Below are positions 17,322 through 28,610 of a stretch of 64,000 bases of DNA, one piece after another; within the stretch, counting starts at the first letter, position 1, and every line of letters begins with the position of its first letter. This DNA comes from Dreissena polymorpha (lineage: Eukaryota; Mollusca; Bivalvia; Myida; Dreissenidae): positions 83,277,940 to 83,341,939 of the forward strand of contig NC_068359.1 of the NCBI RefSeq assembly GCF_020536995.1, written 5' to 3'. Made by a program: the position numbers and the translations under genes. The notes beneath the pieces were generated by a model. The model was not told where the DNA came from and ran no database searches. It worked only from the letters and a program-made list of their open reading frames with translations.

Positions 17322-17539
17322 GGCCTTGCTCTGTGAAAAGGGGGTTTAATGCATGTGCGTAAAGTGTTGTTGCAGATTAGCATGTTCAGTCCGCACAGGC
17401 TCATCAGGGACGACAATATCCGCAGCAACTGGATTTTTATAAGGATATACATTTTTTTAAACAAAACAATATCATATAAGCGGAAAGTGTCGTCCCTGGC
17501 ACATGCATTAAACGCCCTTTTCACAGAACACGGCCCTTA
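17322..17539. mobile_element. Palindromic MITE (GTGCGTAAAGTGTCGTCCC family), copy
   Basis: The arms run from GGCCTTGCTCTGTGAAAAGG at the left to CCTTTTCACAGAACACGGCC at the right. Inside are inverted copies of the CGTAAAGTGT...CAGATTAGC...CAGTCCGCACAGGCT core. Non-coding. The paralogous segment at 48868-49093 carries the same copy, so insertion predates that duplication. Confidence 0.8.
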
Positions 17540-17639
17540 TATAAAACATCTAAAACTAGTATACTACTGTTGAGCTAGTGTTTATACTGTTAATACATGG
17601 CGTATGAGGCCAATAATTATTTACATGTTGTAAATAAAG

Positions 17640-18149
17640 GACATGATTAAAGTATTGTATATATCCATTAAAGAGAGATTATACAATTTTTATATGTGTT
17701 AAATTGTAATATATTGAGAAGCATATGTTACAATAACAAAAAATATGCAATTACAAATATACATTGAAGACGAATTTCATAAAATACAGCAAAGACAAAT
17801 TAACGCAACGAGCGATTGTGACGAAGATATTTCGTACATATTTTCCTACAATAACCGAAGCATTCGCCTTTCTATTAGGATCGGAATTAATGTTAGCGTG
17901 TCGTATGAATGAAAATGCAGGACATTAAAATGTTCCGTAAAACTAAATTTAGATTCACATCGTACATGTATGATATACGTGCTGGTGAATTCGAATGTAC
18001 ACACATTTTTAACTTTTATTTTATTTTATAACTAAATATATGTATAAGTTTTTTTACACATTTTATATAAATTCATAAATATTTGACAAAATCGTGCATA
18101 CTCTCTTTAAAAAGCATTGTTTAACGAGTGCAAACAAGTAAAAGAAGCT
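17640..18149. repeat. Duplicated segment D (upstream of tRNA-Glu), copy 1
   Basis: AAAGAGAGATTATAC..., GACGAATTTCATAAAATACAG, GACGAAGATATTTCGTACAT and the following bases recur at 28118-28610, 49290-49520 and 55735-56031. The copy at 55735 also ends at a tRNA-Glu gene. Non-coding. Confidence 0.75.
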
Positions 18150-18220
18150 TCCCAAGCCGGGAATCGAACCCCGGCCGCCGCCGTGAGATGGCGGAATCCT
18201 AACCACTAGACCATTTGGGA
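18150..18220 (-). tRNA. tRNA-Glu(CTC), probably degenerate
   Basis: On the - strand TCCCAAATGGTCTAGTGG begins a 71-nt cloverleaf. Its anticodon stem CCGCC/GGCGG encloses ATCTCAC, anticodon CTC. Box A (TGGTCTAGTGG) and box B (GGTTCGATTCC) are intact. An A7/C66 mismatch in the acceptor stem and one in the T stem, plus A at position 32, set it apart from the good copies, so it is probably a pseudogene. Confidence 0.6.
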
Positions 18221-18481
18221 TATGATAAATGTTAATCTATCTTTATCCATTCGGTTCGGTTGTGTGTCTATATTGTGTGGGACGTGTTTGTACATGCCTT
18301 CCACATAATAACAGAGTTCGTTATAAATGCATCATGAGAGTTAACAGATTGTGTAAATAATTAAAATAGTTAACGAACAGTTACTTTATTTACAATGACC
18401 GTATTTTTACATTATAAGTTATTATTAGATGCAAGAACGAATGCTGTTCTAAATCTTTACGGCTATAACTTAAAAAGATAT

Positions 18482-19575
18482 TGGCCGTGCTCTATGAAAA
18501 GGGGGTTTAAGGGGTGTTGCGGCAGTTTAATTAACCGAGAATATATTTATAGCTACACCGATGATGCTATTATCACAACTCAATATTTTTGTTATCAGTA
18601 TCATCAAAAATGATCGAGTTGGTTCATAATTCAATTGTCAGTGGTTCAATCCCAGGTGGGGTTACCTTTTTTCTACTTTTTTTATTTCTTTAATTTCATT
18701 CTTGTTGTATACGGGAGCTTTTTAGTCATGTCGTTTAAATTGATCAATTGAAAGCATTTAATCACAAACTTCAAAACAAGCCGAAATCCGTGAACAAGTA
18801 CATGTAAGTTATTAATGATTAAGGTCGAGTTTGATACTGTATGGTATTATGTTTGTGATTTAATATTGTTTTTTATTAATATCTTTTGGTAAGCTGATGT
18901 GATCCCAGTTTGTAGACAATTTCTAATGTTTATGCATATTTCTTACAATCTATGTACCGGTACTTGGGTTTTGCCTAATTGATGTATTTTTATAAAATTT
19001 GACGTAGACGGTAGGGAAAGTTAAAACAAAAAATCTCGGTTAAAAATGCGGTGTCCCCCTTTTTTTATTTGTGTTTTATAATGACAACACGTAGATGAAC
19101 ATATTTGAGCAGTTTTGCAGAATTCTGTTTGAAAGAAAAAAATAATTACATTTTGGTGTTAAAAATAGTAAAAAAATGATGTTTTTTGGGGGGACATAAA
19201 TATTTAAAAAAAAAATAATTTAACTTGTGTTCTCCATTTTTTTTGGCATTGTGTTGTTTAATTAAATGGTATTTTATGTATCTCAGCTTATATAATATCT
19301 ATGCGTTGTCTATTTCATAGGTTATTAATTGGTTTGAGGAAATTAGAGAGTTTCCAGTTTAAATGAAAAAGTACATGTTATAAAATGGTGAATAAAATCA
19401 AAACAAGGCCGGTGACCCTATATTTTTATTTAATTTTTCATATAATATTTGTATATAGAACTTGATTATAAATTTTGAACAAAATCTATTTGGTGGAAAA
19501 AATCAGCAAAACTGCAGCAACACCCCTTAAGACATTTGCGTTAAGTGTCGTCCCAGATTAGCATGTGTTAGTCCT
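18482..19575. mobile_element. Palindromic MITE fragment split by a 1016-bp TTAA element
   Basis: GGCCGTGCTCTATGAAAAGG...GTTTAA ends at 18510 and the family sequence resumes at 19527 with TTAAGACATTTGCGTTAAGTG, then runs to about 19575 before stopping. The intact copy at 20611-20880 shows the unsplit order. Confidence 0.8.
18511..19526. mobile_element. 1016-bp non-autonomous element with TTAA target duplication
   Basis: The terminal inverted repeats are GGGGTGTTGCGGCAGTTT and, from the right, GGGGTGTTGCTGCAGTTT. TTAA flanks both sides (18507-18510, 19527-19530), and the corresponding site in the MITE copy at 20611 has a single TTAA (20639-20642). TTAA duplication is typical of piggyBac and Kolobok superfamilies. 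No transposase frame inside. Its 18560-18800 part (…CAGTGGTTCAATCCCAGG…, then AAAGCATTTAATCACAAACT) resembles the tRNA-like core and tail of the 509-bp element at 56623-57131. Confidence 0.8.
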
Positions 19576-19579
19576 TAAA

Positions 19580-20245
19580 ATATCAATACATGCTACGACC
19601 CTATCTTCTACTCTTCCGAAGTTCCGATAGTCCCGATTTTCTTTTATTAGGCCACTTCTTATAGTATTAACTTTTCGCACGTGGCTGTATATATCGATAT
19701 TCATGAATGCTGGAATGCATCATTGCACTCAGTATTTATGTATCGATTTATACAGAAATGATTTAATATGTAATAAATTATATATGATGGTTATCTACAT
19801 TGTTTCACGTGAGTGCTTGTCATTATGTTTTGTCATTGATTGTAATATGTGATTGTTCTCTGTTTGTCTTATTAGTTTATTCCATAAGCTATTAGTCGTT
19901 TAGTATGATTTTGTAATCTATCCTAAAACATCAATGCACCTGTATTATATGTACTTGTTTACCTGTATCATGTGTAATGGATGTGTGTATAATTATGTTT
20001 ATATGTTTTGATCATGGCATTCAGTATTTTATGTATCGATGTATACAGACACGATTTGATATGTAATACATTATCTATCATATTTATCTACATTGTTTCA
20101 GTTTTTGGAGTTGCTGGTACTCAAATAGAAGAACCCACTTCTACCATCTATGATTAATACTTGAACGTCGGGGTACGAGCTGGTCGGCAACCAAACGCCA
20201 CAAAAAAAACTCCTACATATTCCGCATTATATTTAACTTACAATG
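19580..20245. other. AT-rich, no gene seen
   Basis: Two similar patches (TATTTATGTATCGATTTATACAGAAATGATTT near 19733 and TATTTTATGTATCGATGTATACAGACACGATTT near 20030, about 300 bp apart) indicate a local tandem duplication. Nothing coding. Confidence 0.5.
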
Positions 20246-20276
20246 TATTCTTATCTTTTTTCAGTAAAAAGATGCT

Positions 20277-20347
20277 TCCCAAGCGGGGAATCGAACCCCG
20301 GCCGCCGCCGTGAGAGGGCGGAATCCTAACCACTAGACCACTTGGGA
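20277..20347 (-). tRNA. tRNA-Glu(CTC)
   Basis: 71-nt cloverleaf on the - strand. Acceptor TCCCAAG pairs fully with CTTGGGA; the anticodon stem CCGCC/GGCGG holds loop CTCTCAC, anticodon CTC (Glu). T stem CGGGG/CCCCG encloses TTCGATT. Both internal Pol III promoter boxes are intact. It decodes GAG. This looks like the best functional copy in the window; its flanks recur at 57361. Confidence 0.9.
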
Positions 20348-20610
20348 CATGTTGTACAGAAGCTGTTAGTCTACAATTATCCATTCGGTCGGGTGTGCGC
20401 CTATAATTTGTGGGACGTGTTTGTACATGCCTTCTACTTAATAACATAGTTTGTTTTAAGTGCAACATGTGAGTTAACAGATTGTGTAAATAATTAAAAT
20501 AGTTAAAGAACAGTTACTTTATTTACAATGACCGTATTTTTACATTATAAGTTATTATTACATGAAATAGCGAATGCTGTTCTAAAGCTTTACGGCTATA
20601 ACTTAGAAAG

Positions 20611-20880
20611 ATATGGGCCGTGCTTTTTTAAAAGGGGGTTTAATGCATTTGCGTAAAGTGTCGTCCCAGATTAGCATGTGCAGTACGCACAGGCTAATCA
20701 GGGGCGACTTGTTCCGCTTATATGTTATTTTTCGTTAACAGAAAGTCTCTTCTTAGCAAAAATCCAGTTTAGGCGGAAAGTGTCGTGGCTAAATAGCCTG
20801 TGCGGACTACAAATGCTAATCTGGGACAACACTTCACGAACATTCATTAAACCCCCTTTTCACAGAGCGCAGCCCATATA
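20611..20880. mobile_element. Palindromic MITE (GTGCGTAAAGTGTCGTCCC family), full copy
   Basis: Termini are TATGGGCCGTGC... and ...GAGCGCAGCCCATA, with inverted internal cores and the family's central AAAGTCTCTTCTTAGCAAAAA block. Non-coding. Lies 260 bp beyond the tRNA-Glu gene, as does the copy at 57720-57982. Confidence 0.85.
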
Positions 20881-22651
20881 TAAATGTTCCTTTATAACAC
20901 TAAACGTTCACAAACGCTAGACATAATCAAACGGTTCTTTAAATACAACCACTGTGTTCATTTAAGACAAAAATTAATCGTTCTATGTAAGACATATTAT
21001 TTATTAGTAAGATATGTCATATTATTATCATACATACCGACTTGGTTTAATCTATTTTACGACAATTGATACAAAATTAATATTGGCACACGAAGAGGAA
21101 TACTTAACTTGCTGGTATATTAATTCAATTATACGGATCTTGTATTTCACCAAAAGCATGTATTTAAATATCAAACACACATACTTTTTAAATCTAAAAG
21201 TATATTTTCCATTAATTGTTGTTTTATTCAATCCCGACTTGATATTCCATAAATACTAATTGAAATACAACAGGGCATTGCTTTAGTAGAAGCATGTATA
21301 AGAAGGAAAAAAACCTAATCTTGGTCAGCAATTGGAGCGCGCACGACCGGGGCGAGAGTCATACGCAGAGAACATTTCCTGAAAGACTTCGAGGAAGAAT
21401 CGGCAGGCGGAATGGTAATGGTCCGTAGCTGGATAGTGGACTCGCTACATCGTCATCGTCTGAGGAGGGTCGGAAATGGGAACGTCTTTTGGCGGCTCTG
21501 CTAATCCAGCGAGTACCGTCACCCCTGGAGCCGGACATCCTCTCCCGCTGACTTCACGCACTCCCATACTTTGGAAGAATCGCAAAGCGGCATTGTAATT
21601 GTCCGTAGGTGGATAGTGGTTTCACTACATCGTCGGAAGAGGGACAGAAGCTGCGGGGCAGGCCAGGACTTCGAGAAGGTTGGGCTGTGAAAAAAATGGA
21701 ATTGTCGAAAAACGGAGGTACTCCGTACGCTCAGCGTGCTGAAAAAACCGCTTTGGGTTCGGGTCGAAGGCTGGTGACGTCAAGAGCGGGCCGGCCATAG
21801 AGACTTCACAGCGCGCGAGCAGCAGAAAGAAAATCTTTATATAACTGTCAGCACTCCCTTGGCGGAGTAGCCTTGTCATTTTAAGGGTGGGACTACCAGA
21901 CATGAATTGTCATTTAACTGTCTACCAGTGAACAGTAAGGTCTCGTAGGTCACCTTACCCTGGTCTTTTTAGATTACAATTATTACTTTGACGAGTACCC
22001 TGGGAGCCGGGATAATTTTTGTATCCACTTTGGCTTTAAATTAAATAGTTTCCGCTGAGCGGTCCCAAGTGCTGGTTTACATGTAAGGTAATGGTGAAGA
22101 CTGATCAATGACCTGTAAATAAACTCTGAAATAAACACGCGCTCAAAACTAAATTGAGTTGCAACCTTGTATCAATGCATCCAGTTAATATAATTGATAT
22201 CATACTTCTCAATATACATAAATGATAAATTTACCAAATAGGTATAACATTAAGTTCCACGTGAAATTATTTTGTTAAAAAATTATATCAAAACAAAAGC
22301 AGCATGTTTAAAAACTTAAATATCATTGGGTAGTGTGTTTACATGATGGGCGCTCTCGAGTGTTTAGCAACCTCGGCTCCCGCCAAAGATCTTTTACTGT
22401 GATATTTCAGAAGCACTTCATCACATTTGAACAACACAAAGACATGTTGCTCTTATAGACAACGAGTATTAAATGTCGAATTCATTTGACATTAAACAGC
22501 GGAGACATGAGAATGGGTTACACTGCTGATAGCGATGTTCATTAGAGGTTATAAATCATTATAATCCGCGCCAACGGTTTACTCGTGGAACTAATTCCGG
22601 ACTTAACTTTGGCTACGCTTAAGCTTTTGAGGACTGAGAACTAATTCATTT
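20881..22651. repeat. Duplicated segment B, copy 1 (matches 57983-59270)
   Basis: ACGTTCACAAACGCTAGACATAATC..., CAGAGAAC..., and ...GCGCCAACGGTTTACTCGT recur in order at 57983-59270; the first ~500 bp also recur at 26690 and 62690. A GC-richer core (21340-21990) contains a ~60-bp direct repeat (GAAGAATCG...GGATAGTGG) at about 21394 and 21575. The short frames there have no support. Non-coding. Confidence 0.75.
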
Positions 22652-22912
22652 GTGTCTTGTTCTGACAAAACTGGGCTTAATTCATGTGCGTAAAGTGTCG
22701 TCCCAGATTAGCCTGTGCAGTCCGGACAGGCTAATCAGGGACGACACTTTCCGCCTAAACTTGATTTTCGGTAAGGAGAGACTTCCTTGAAACTAAAAAT
22801 ACTATTAAAGCTGAAAGTGTCGTCCCTGATTAGCCTGTGCGGACTGCATAGGCTAATCTGGGACGTCACTTTACGCACATGAATTAAGCCCAGTTTTCTC
22901 AGAACAAGACAC
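22652..22912. mobile_element. 261-bp palindromic MITE with ATTT target duplication
   Basis: ~80-bp near-perfect terminal inverted repeats begin GTGTCTTGTTCTGA, then AAAACTGGGCTTAATTCATG. Flanked by ATTT on both sides (22648-22651, 22913-22916). The paralogous segment has one ATTT and no insertion at 59271-59274, a direct empty site. It belongs to the same superfamily as the CACAGAG-ended copies but has different outer ends. Confidence 0.9.
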
Positions 22913-24076
22913 ATTTATAAAGATTATCTGTTTGTTTTTTTATATAAAGATTTTCAGCACTGAATTAAATGGAATTCAAGCAATTCAGCTTCTTAAACTG
23001 TTTTTCTTTTAGACGTGTAGTTGTTATAATTAAAAAGCGTTTAGTCCTTCGTTGAAGAAAGATCAGCAAACAAAGCGGTAATAGAAGCTAGGGTCGGGGT
23101 ATAATTTTAATTACGTCCATGCTGGCTGGTTTGATTGTTTATGTTTAAGTTTTTCGTGAACAAGCGCAATTCGGATTTCTGTGGATATTGGTAACATTGC
23201 CACGGTCTTCAAGCGACAGCTTATTCAGACTTGTATTTAACTCAATGCATAAGAGTTGCTGTAGTGATTGTTGAACGATTTGTGGGCGATCATCATCATC
23301 ATCATCATCATCACCATCATCATTTTAATCGTGTGTGGGTAAAGTGTGCTGATACAATTACAAGTATTTGCTTGTCTTGCATATCACGCCGTAATTTGAG
23401 TTGTAATGAAAAACAAAAACAAAAATAGTGCGACTCTCAAGTGCGATTTAGAAACGTTCAAAGTTACCATAATCTATAAAGTAGAATTTATTACCTCGTT
23501 CATTTTGTACATCAGACATCGAATATGTCTTGTTTGATCAATATGCACAGCAAAAAGACCCGTTTGCAATAAAGCCAGCTACTTGTTTCTAAATGAATAA
23601 CAACGGTATGATCACAGGTTTTAAGCGGTTTATGAGAGTACAAACTGTGCATATTGCTGTTCTTTAAAGTAATATAACGTTACTCAATCGCGGTTTTGTT
23701 TTTCAAAAGAAAATGTTTGATATTATCCAGTTAGTTCATTGGCGTATGTGTTACAGTCGAAACTGTGGCCCGATGATGGGGAGGGGGGACGACTTGTTGA
23801 ATAAAGCCCATTAGGGCAAAACCAAGGACAACAGTTCAAAAAGGGATCACCGTTTGGACTTTTCAACTAATGCCCATGATAAAATATGTATAATAACATT
23901 CTTGATTGTATTCTCTATATCTATTAAGAGCGCTCCCTCACTTTCTTTGGGTGCCTTAATGCTTAAGAATTCTCATAAACACTAACATTGTACCTCGCAT
24001 ATATAAACATGTACTTCATCATAATGTATTACGATTTACAACGCGACCCCTACTTAAACGCTAAATAACTTTTTAA
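22913..24076. repeat. Duplicated segment A, diverged copy, with CAT tract
   Basis: GTGTGGGTAAAGTGTGCTGATAC through CTCCCTCACTTTCTTTGGG matches 25965-26460 and 61468-62200. A (CAT)n tract lies at 23289-23322. The spurious poly-His frame there is tract translation. Non-coding. Confidence 0.75.
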
Positions 24077-24277
24077 CCCATTCATGCCTAGCGTCCTGAA
24101 AAAAAGGACATTGCAAACAGCATGATGCGGCGTCTCATCTGGGTCTGCGCTGTTTGCTAAAAGGAATTTCAGTAAGTAATATTCTAAATATAGAAATAAA
24201 TATACTTGACACCCCTTATTTTGGAAATAAATTGATCCAATTTAGAAGGATGGGAAAGTCCACTGGGCATAAATGGG
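24077..24277. mobile_element. 201-bp MITE with TTAA target duplication
   Basis: Ends are CCCATTCATGCCTAG and, inverted, CCCATTTATGCCCAG. TTAA flanks both sides (24073-24076, 24278-24281). The same element in the other orientation is at 34583-34804. Paralogous empty TTAA sites lie at 56600-56603 and 62204-62207. CCC following TTAA is usual for piggyBac-type ends. Confidence 0.9.
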
Positions 24278-24504
24278 TTAAACATTAACATTCCTCGTAA
24301 GCTGTTCATTTCATAAAATGTCTTTGGATGATACGAAAGTTACATCGGTTCAGAAAAACGCGTTTCAAGCTTCCTATTACGGGAAGACGTGTTTAATACA
24401 CATACAAACACCACAATCCTTAAATAGCCTCGTACGTATCCATGATAAAGTACTTTTGCGTAAAAATATTAATGTGTCACTGACTTTTTTAGTTAAAAGA
24501 AGCT

Positions 24505-24575
24505 TCCCAAACGGGGAATCGAACCCCGGCCGCCGCCGTGAGAGGGCGGAATCCTAACCACTAGACCATTTGGGA
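24505..24575 (-). tRNA. tRNA-Glu(CTC)
   Basis: 71 nt, same fold and anticodon CTC as 20277-20347. The last acceptor pair is A7-U66 instead of G7-C66, a compensated change, so the stem remains perfect. T stem CGGGG/CCCCG is intact. Probably functional. Confidence 0.85.
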
Positions 24576-24890
24576 TGTAACTTACGTGCGCTGTAAATCT
24601 ATTCATAAACATAACATTCGGGTGTTTATCGATTGCGTACGGCTGCGCGCTATTAATAGTTGCGACGTGTTCGTACATTAACCCTTGAACAATATCGTCT
24701 TCTATAAATGCAACATGAGATTTAACAAAAAAGATAACAAGATAACAATCCGGAAAGTGAATAAGAGACGGTGTTCAGTTTATTATGACCCTCAGTCAAA
24801 TAGTTCATACATTCTAAGACAACGCAATCAAATAGAGAATCCAAAATATCACGGACTCTAGATGAGATATACGTTCCGTGAAAATATTAA

Positions 24891-25383
24891 AGGGATCTTT
24901 TCACGGTTTGGTAAATTGACAAAAAAAAGTTGTTTCAGATTCGCAAATTTTCAGTTTAGTTATGATATTTTTGAGAAAACAGTATTACTGAACATTTGCC
25001 ATGGTCTAATATAGCCATAATATGCATCTTTTGACGATTTAAATACGTAAAAATTATAAAGCGTTGCAACGCGAAACGATTGAATAATTTGGAGAGTTCT
25101 GTTGTTGTCGTTTAAATTTATGAAACTACGAAGATTGCTTATATAACGTATAAAATACGCTAAATATGTATGCTTGGCATACAAGCTCAATTGGCTTATG
25201 CGATTTTACTTCAGGATTCCGGGGGTCACTGGTTCGAGCCCTCCGGCGAGCTACTTTTTTTCCTTTTTTAAATTTTATTTTTGATTTTTTACTGGAGCTT
25301 TTAAAATTTAATGTTTACATTTATCAATATAAAGCATTTAATGACATACTTCAAAACATGCCAAAATCTGTGAAAAGGCTCCT
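24891..25383. mobile_element. TTAA element with internal tRNA-like sequence, copy 1
   Basis: Matches 56623-57131 end to end. Ends are AGGGATCTTTTCACGG and, inverted, AGGAGCCTTTTCACAG. TTAA at left, TTCA at right (drifted). A tRNA-like block with B box (GGTTCGAGCCC near 25231) lies about two thirds in. Non-autonomous. Confidence 0.8.
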
Positions 25384-25671
25384 TCATATAAAAGGAAAAA
25401 CACATTTTAACATCTGGAGAAACTTGGTGCCTGATATGTTCTCATATTTGTATAGTTATACCGAAATGCATATCATGAGTTACGTCCCATGTTTTAGAGC
25501 AAGAAATATAGTCATTCTGTCTTGTTAGTTTATTGCATGTTCAAGCATGAAGAAGTAAAATAAATTGAACAATTATACATTGCTTTCATTAACCTAAGAA
25601 TGTATAGAGAATAATAGGTTGGTGACGTGGATGGAGAATGGTTATCTGGCAAGTCGGAGGAACTTATCGGG
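25384..25671. other. No gene seen
   Basis: AT-rich spacer between the TTAA element and duplicated segment A. Confidence 0.5.
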
Positions 25672-26470
25672 TGTTAACAAATATTTACACAAACGTTCTA
25701 ACCAAACTCGCGATATATTGTACACATGCTTTTAAATTGAGCACTGTGGAATTTAATACAGGCGTGAAGTAAAATAATGGCCTAAGTGCATTTTAAACCT
25801 GACATATACTATTTTGGTCACTTTCGCATTTCTGTGCATGTGCGTATTTTTTATATATTGTCAGTTTTATGTACAGCGATGAATTGAAATTGTTTAAGTT
25901 ATAAGAATAAACTTTTTGTGCTGTTCTGTTCTATAATATAAAAAAAGATTAATCAGAAGTTAATTGTGTGTGGGTAAAGTGTGCTGATACAATTACAAGT
26001 ATTTGCTTGCCTTGCATATCACGCCGTTATTTGAGTTGTAATGGAAAAACAAAACAAAAATAGTACGACTCTCATGTGAGATTTTAGGAACGTTTAAAGT
26101 TACCATAAACTATAAAGTATAATTTATTACCTCGTTCATATTGTAAATCAGACATCGAATATGTTTTTTTTATCAATATGCACAACAAAAGTATCTTTTG
26201 CAATAAAGCCAGCTACTTGTTTCTAAATGAATAACAACGGTATGATCACAGGTTTTAAGCGGCTTATGAGAGTGCAAACTGTGCATATTGCTCTCCTTTA
26301 AAGAAGCATAATTTTACTCAATCGCATAAAATATGTATAATGACATTCTTGATTGTATTCTCTATATCACTTTAGAACGCTCCCTCACTTTCTTTGGGCG
26401 CCTTAATGCTTAAGAATTCTCATAATTACTTACATTGTACCTCGCAAATATGCACATGTACACCATGTAC

Positions 26471-26517
26471 ACCGCCGCCGTGAGAGGGCGGAATCCTAAT
26501 CAATAGACCACTTGGGA
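26471..26517 (-). pseudogene. tRNA-Glu(CTC) 5' half
   Basis: Only the acceptor 5' strand, D arm and anticodon arm (loop CTCTCAC) remain. A short 3'-half-like piece (CAAGCAGGGAATCGAA on +) lies about 15 bp beyond the gene's 5' side, at 26530. The same arrangement follows the copy at 62424. Confidence 0.8.
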
Positions 26518-26558
26518 CATGGTTTACACAAGCAGGGAATCGAATCTTATTTTTATTT

Positions 26559-26697
26559 CTTCTTAGCAAAAATCCAGTTTAGGCAGAAAGTGTCGTGCCT
26601 GATTAGCCTGTGCGGACTTCAAATGCTTATCTGGGACAACACTTCACGAACATGCATTAAACCCCCTTTTCACTGAGCACAGTCCATATATAAATGT
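26559..26697. mobile_element. Palindromic MITE fragment (right half)
   Basis: TCTTCTTAGCAAAAATCCAG through AAACCCCCTTTTCACTGAG; the left half is missing. Same truncation as 62540-62698. Confidence 0.75.
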
Positions 26698-27189
26698 TCC
26701 TTTATAACACTAAACGTTCACAAACGCTAGACATAATCAAACGGTTCTTTAAATACAACCACTGTGTTCATTTAAGCCAAAAATTAATCGTTCTATGAAA
26801 GACATATTATTTATTAGTAAGATATGTCATATTATTAACGTACATAACCACTTGATTTAATCTATTTTACGACAATTGATACAAAATTAATATTGGCACA
26901 CGAAGAAGAATACTTAACTTGCCGGTATATTAATTCAATTATACTGATCTTGTATTTCAACAAAAGCATGTATTTAAATATCACACACACCTACTTTTTT
27001 TAATCTAGTAGTATATTTTCCATTGATTGTTGTTTAATTCAATTGCGACTTGATATTTCATAAATACTAATTGAAATACAACAGGGCATTGCTTTGTAAG
27101 CATGTATAAGATGGACAAAAACCTAATCTTGGTCAGCAATTGGAGCTCGCACGACCGGGACGAGAGTCATACGCAGAGAACATTTCCTG

Positions 27190-27310
27190 AAATCCAGGCT
27201 ACGCAGAAAGTGTCGTCCTGATTAGCCTGTGCACACTGCACTGGCTTATATTGGACGAGTGTTTACTCACTTGCATTACGCCCGGTTTTACCAGAGCGCG
27301 ACCCATTGCT
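27190..27310. mobile_element. Palindromic MITE fragment
   Basis: CAGAAAGTGTCGTCCTGATT...CCAGAGCGCGACCCATTG. A second family remnant in the unit, repeated at 63190-63310. Confidence 0.7.
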
Positions 27311-28109
27311 ATCGACAAATCTTGACGCGAAATCTCGATGTATAATCAGCCCTATTGAAACTCAAAACTCATGACTCTAGCCACCAAGATCTCTTATCAA
27401 CGCACGCCATTACTAAGTCCGCATGGAAAGAAAATAGGAACCTTTTTAATGATCAACACCGAAGTCATCAATAAGTTTTGAAAATAATCACGATTTCCAT
27501 CAATTAATCAGCGTCAAAGAGTAGCGAGAATAAACTGCGCTCGGCCTTAGAAAAGGAGTCCGCTAATTAGATAGCTCCATCTTCAGGGAAAGATTCCGCA
27601 AAAACACACAGGTAGTTCAAAATAGCGGGGTTGAAAGATGGTTCTCCGTAACAGGAAATGTCAATTAACAAATATACAAAGGAACATTGTATCCATGAGA
27701 AATCTAACCGGAAAATAAGTGCCCACTTTTTTACGTTTGTTTCCTCACATCGACAGATCAGTTATAAGGAGTTATTTTAATATTGTCATTTCACGTTTGT
27801 TAAAAGTTTTTTGTGTGTAAAATAATCTGAAAAAAAGTAAATCAATTGCTGTTTTTATGAAATTATATAAAACTGATAATAGTTATGTGCCAAGTGCATG
27901 TCTTCAAAATGAGACACAAGATATACTTTAAACACGCATATTATGCTCTCAGAAAGTAAACAATATCTGGAAAATTAATTTGAAATAAACGGTTGGTTAC
28001 TTTCGTGACATCGATACTCCATTTTACAGCGTTTTTAGATCTACATGGCAGTGTAAATCGATCATTTCATATGCATTTTGTGTGTTCCCACACAGTTTGA
28101 GCGATGAAC

Positions 28110-28610
28110 CTGTCATGTTAAAGAGAGATTATACGATTTGTTATATGTGTTAAATTGTAATATATTGATAAAATATGTTACAAGAACACGAAATAGACAA
28201 GACAAATTATAAATTGAAGACGAATTTCATAAAATGCAGCAAAGACAAACTAGCTACCCGAGCCAATTGTGACGAAGATATTTCGTACATATTTTCCTAC
28301 AATAAACCGAAGCATTCGTCTGTTTAGTTAGTGTTCGTGTGTCGTATGAATAGATATCGTCGCAGGAATTTAAAATGAACCGTTAAACTAAATTTAGATT
28401 CACGTCGTACATGCATGATTAACATGCTGGCGAATTCGACTGTACAGACATTTTCGATTTCAGAATTAAATATCTGTCTTATTTCGCATTTTTCGACACA
28501 TGTTCTTCTGAAATTTTATATTAATTTATATTGAAATATATATTTAATAAGTTTTTACACTTTTTATATAAATAAATAAATATTTGACAAAATCATCTTA
28601 TCTCGCTTTA
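28110..28610. repeat. Duplicated segment D, copy 2
   Basis: Matches 17640-18130 and 55735-56020 (AAAGAGAGATTATACGATT..., GACGAAGATATTTCGTACAT...). No tRNA follows this copy. Non-coding. Confidence 0.7.

Larger units (their letters stand above)
25672..27843. repeat. Duplicated segment A, copy 2 (matches 61172-63841)
   Basis: From GTTAACAAATATTTACACAAACG to ...AAAATAATCTGA this tract matches 61172-63841 with long identical runs (for example 25957-26200). It differs by an internal deletion near 26330 and by loss of sequence between 26466 and the tRNA half. It holds tRNA-Glu and MITE remnants listed separately. No protein gene. Confidence 0.85.

Noticed and set aside
21609-21903. Short frames on both strands in the GC-richer core
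   Set aside because: The homologous segment near 58600 does not preserve them.
23231-23428. Poly-His frame
   Set aside because: CAT microsatellite; flanks match duplicated non-coding segments.
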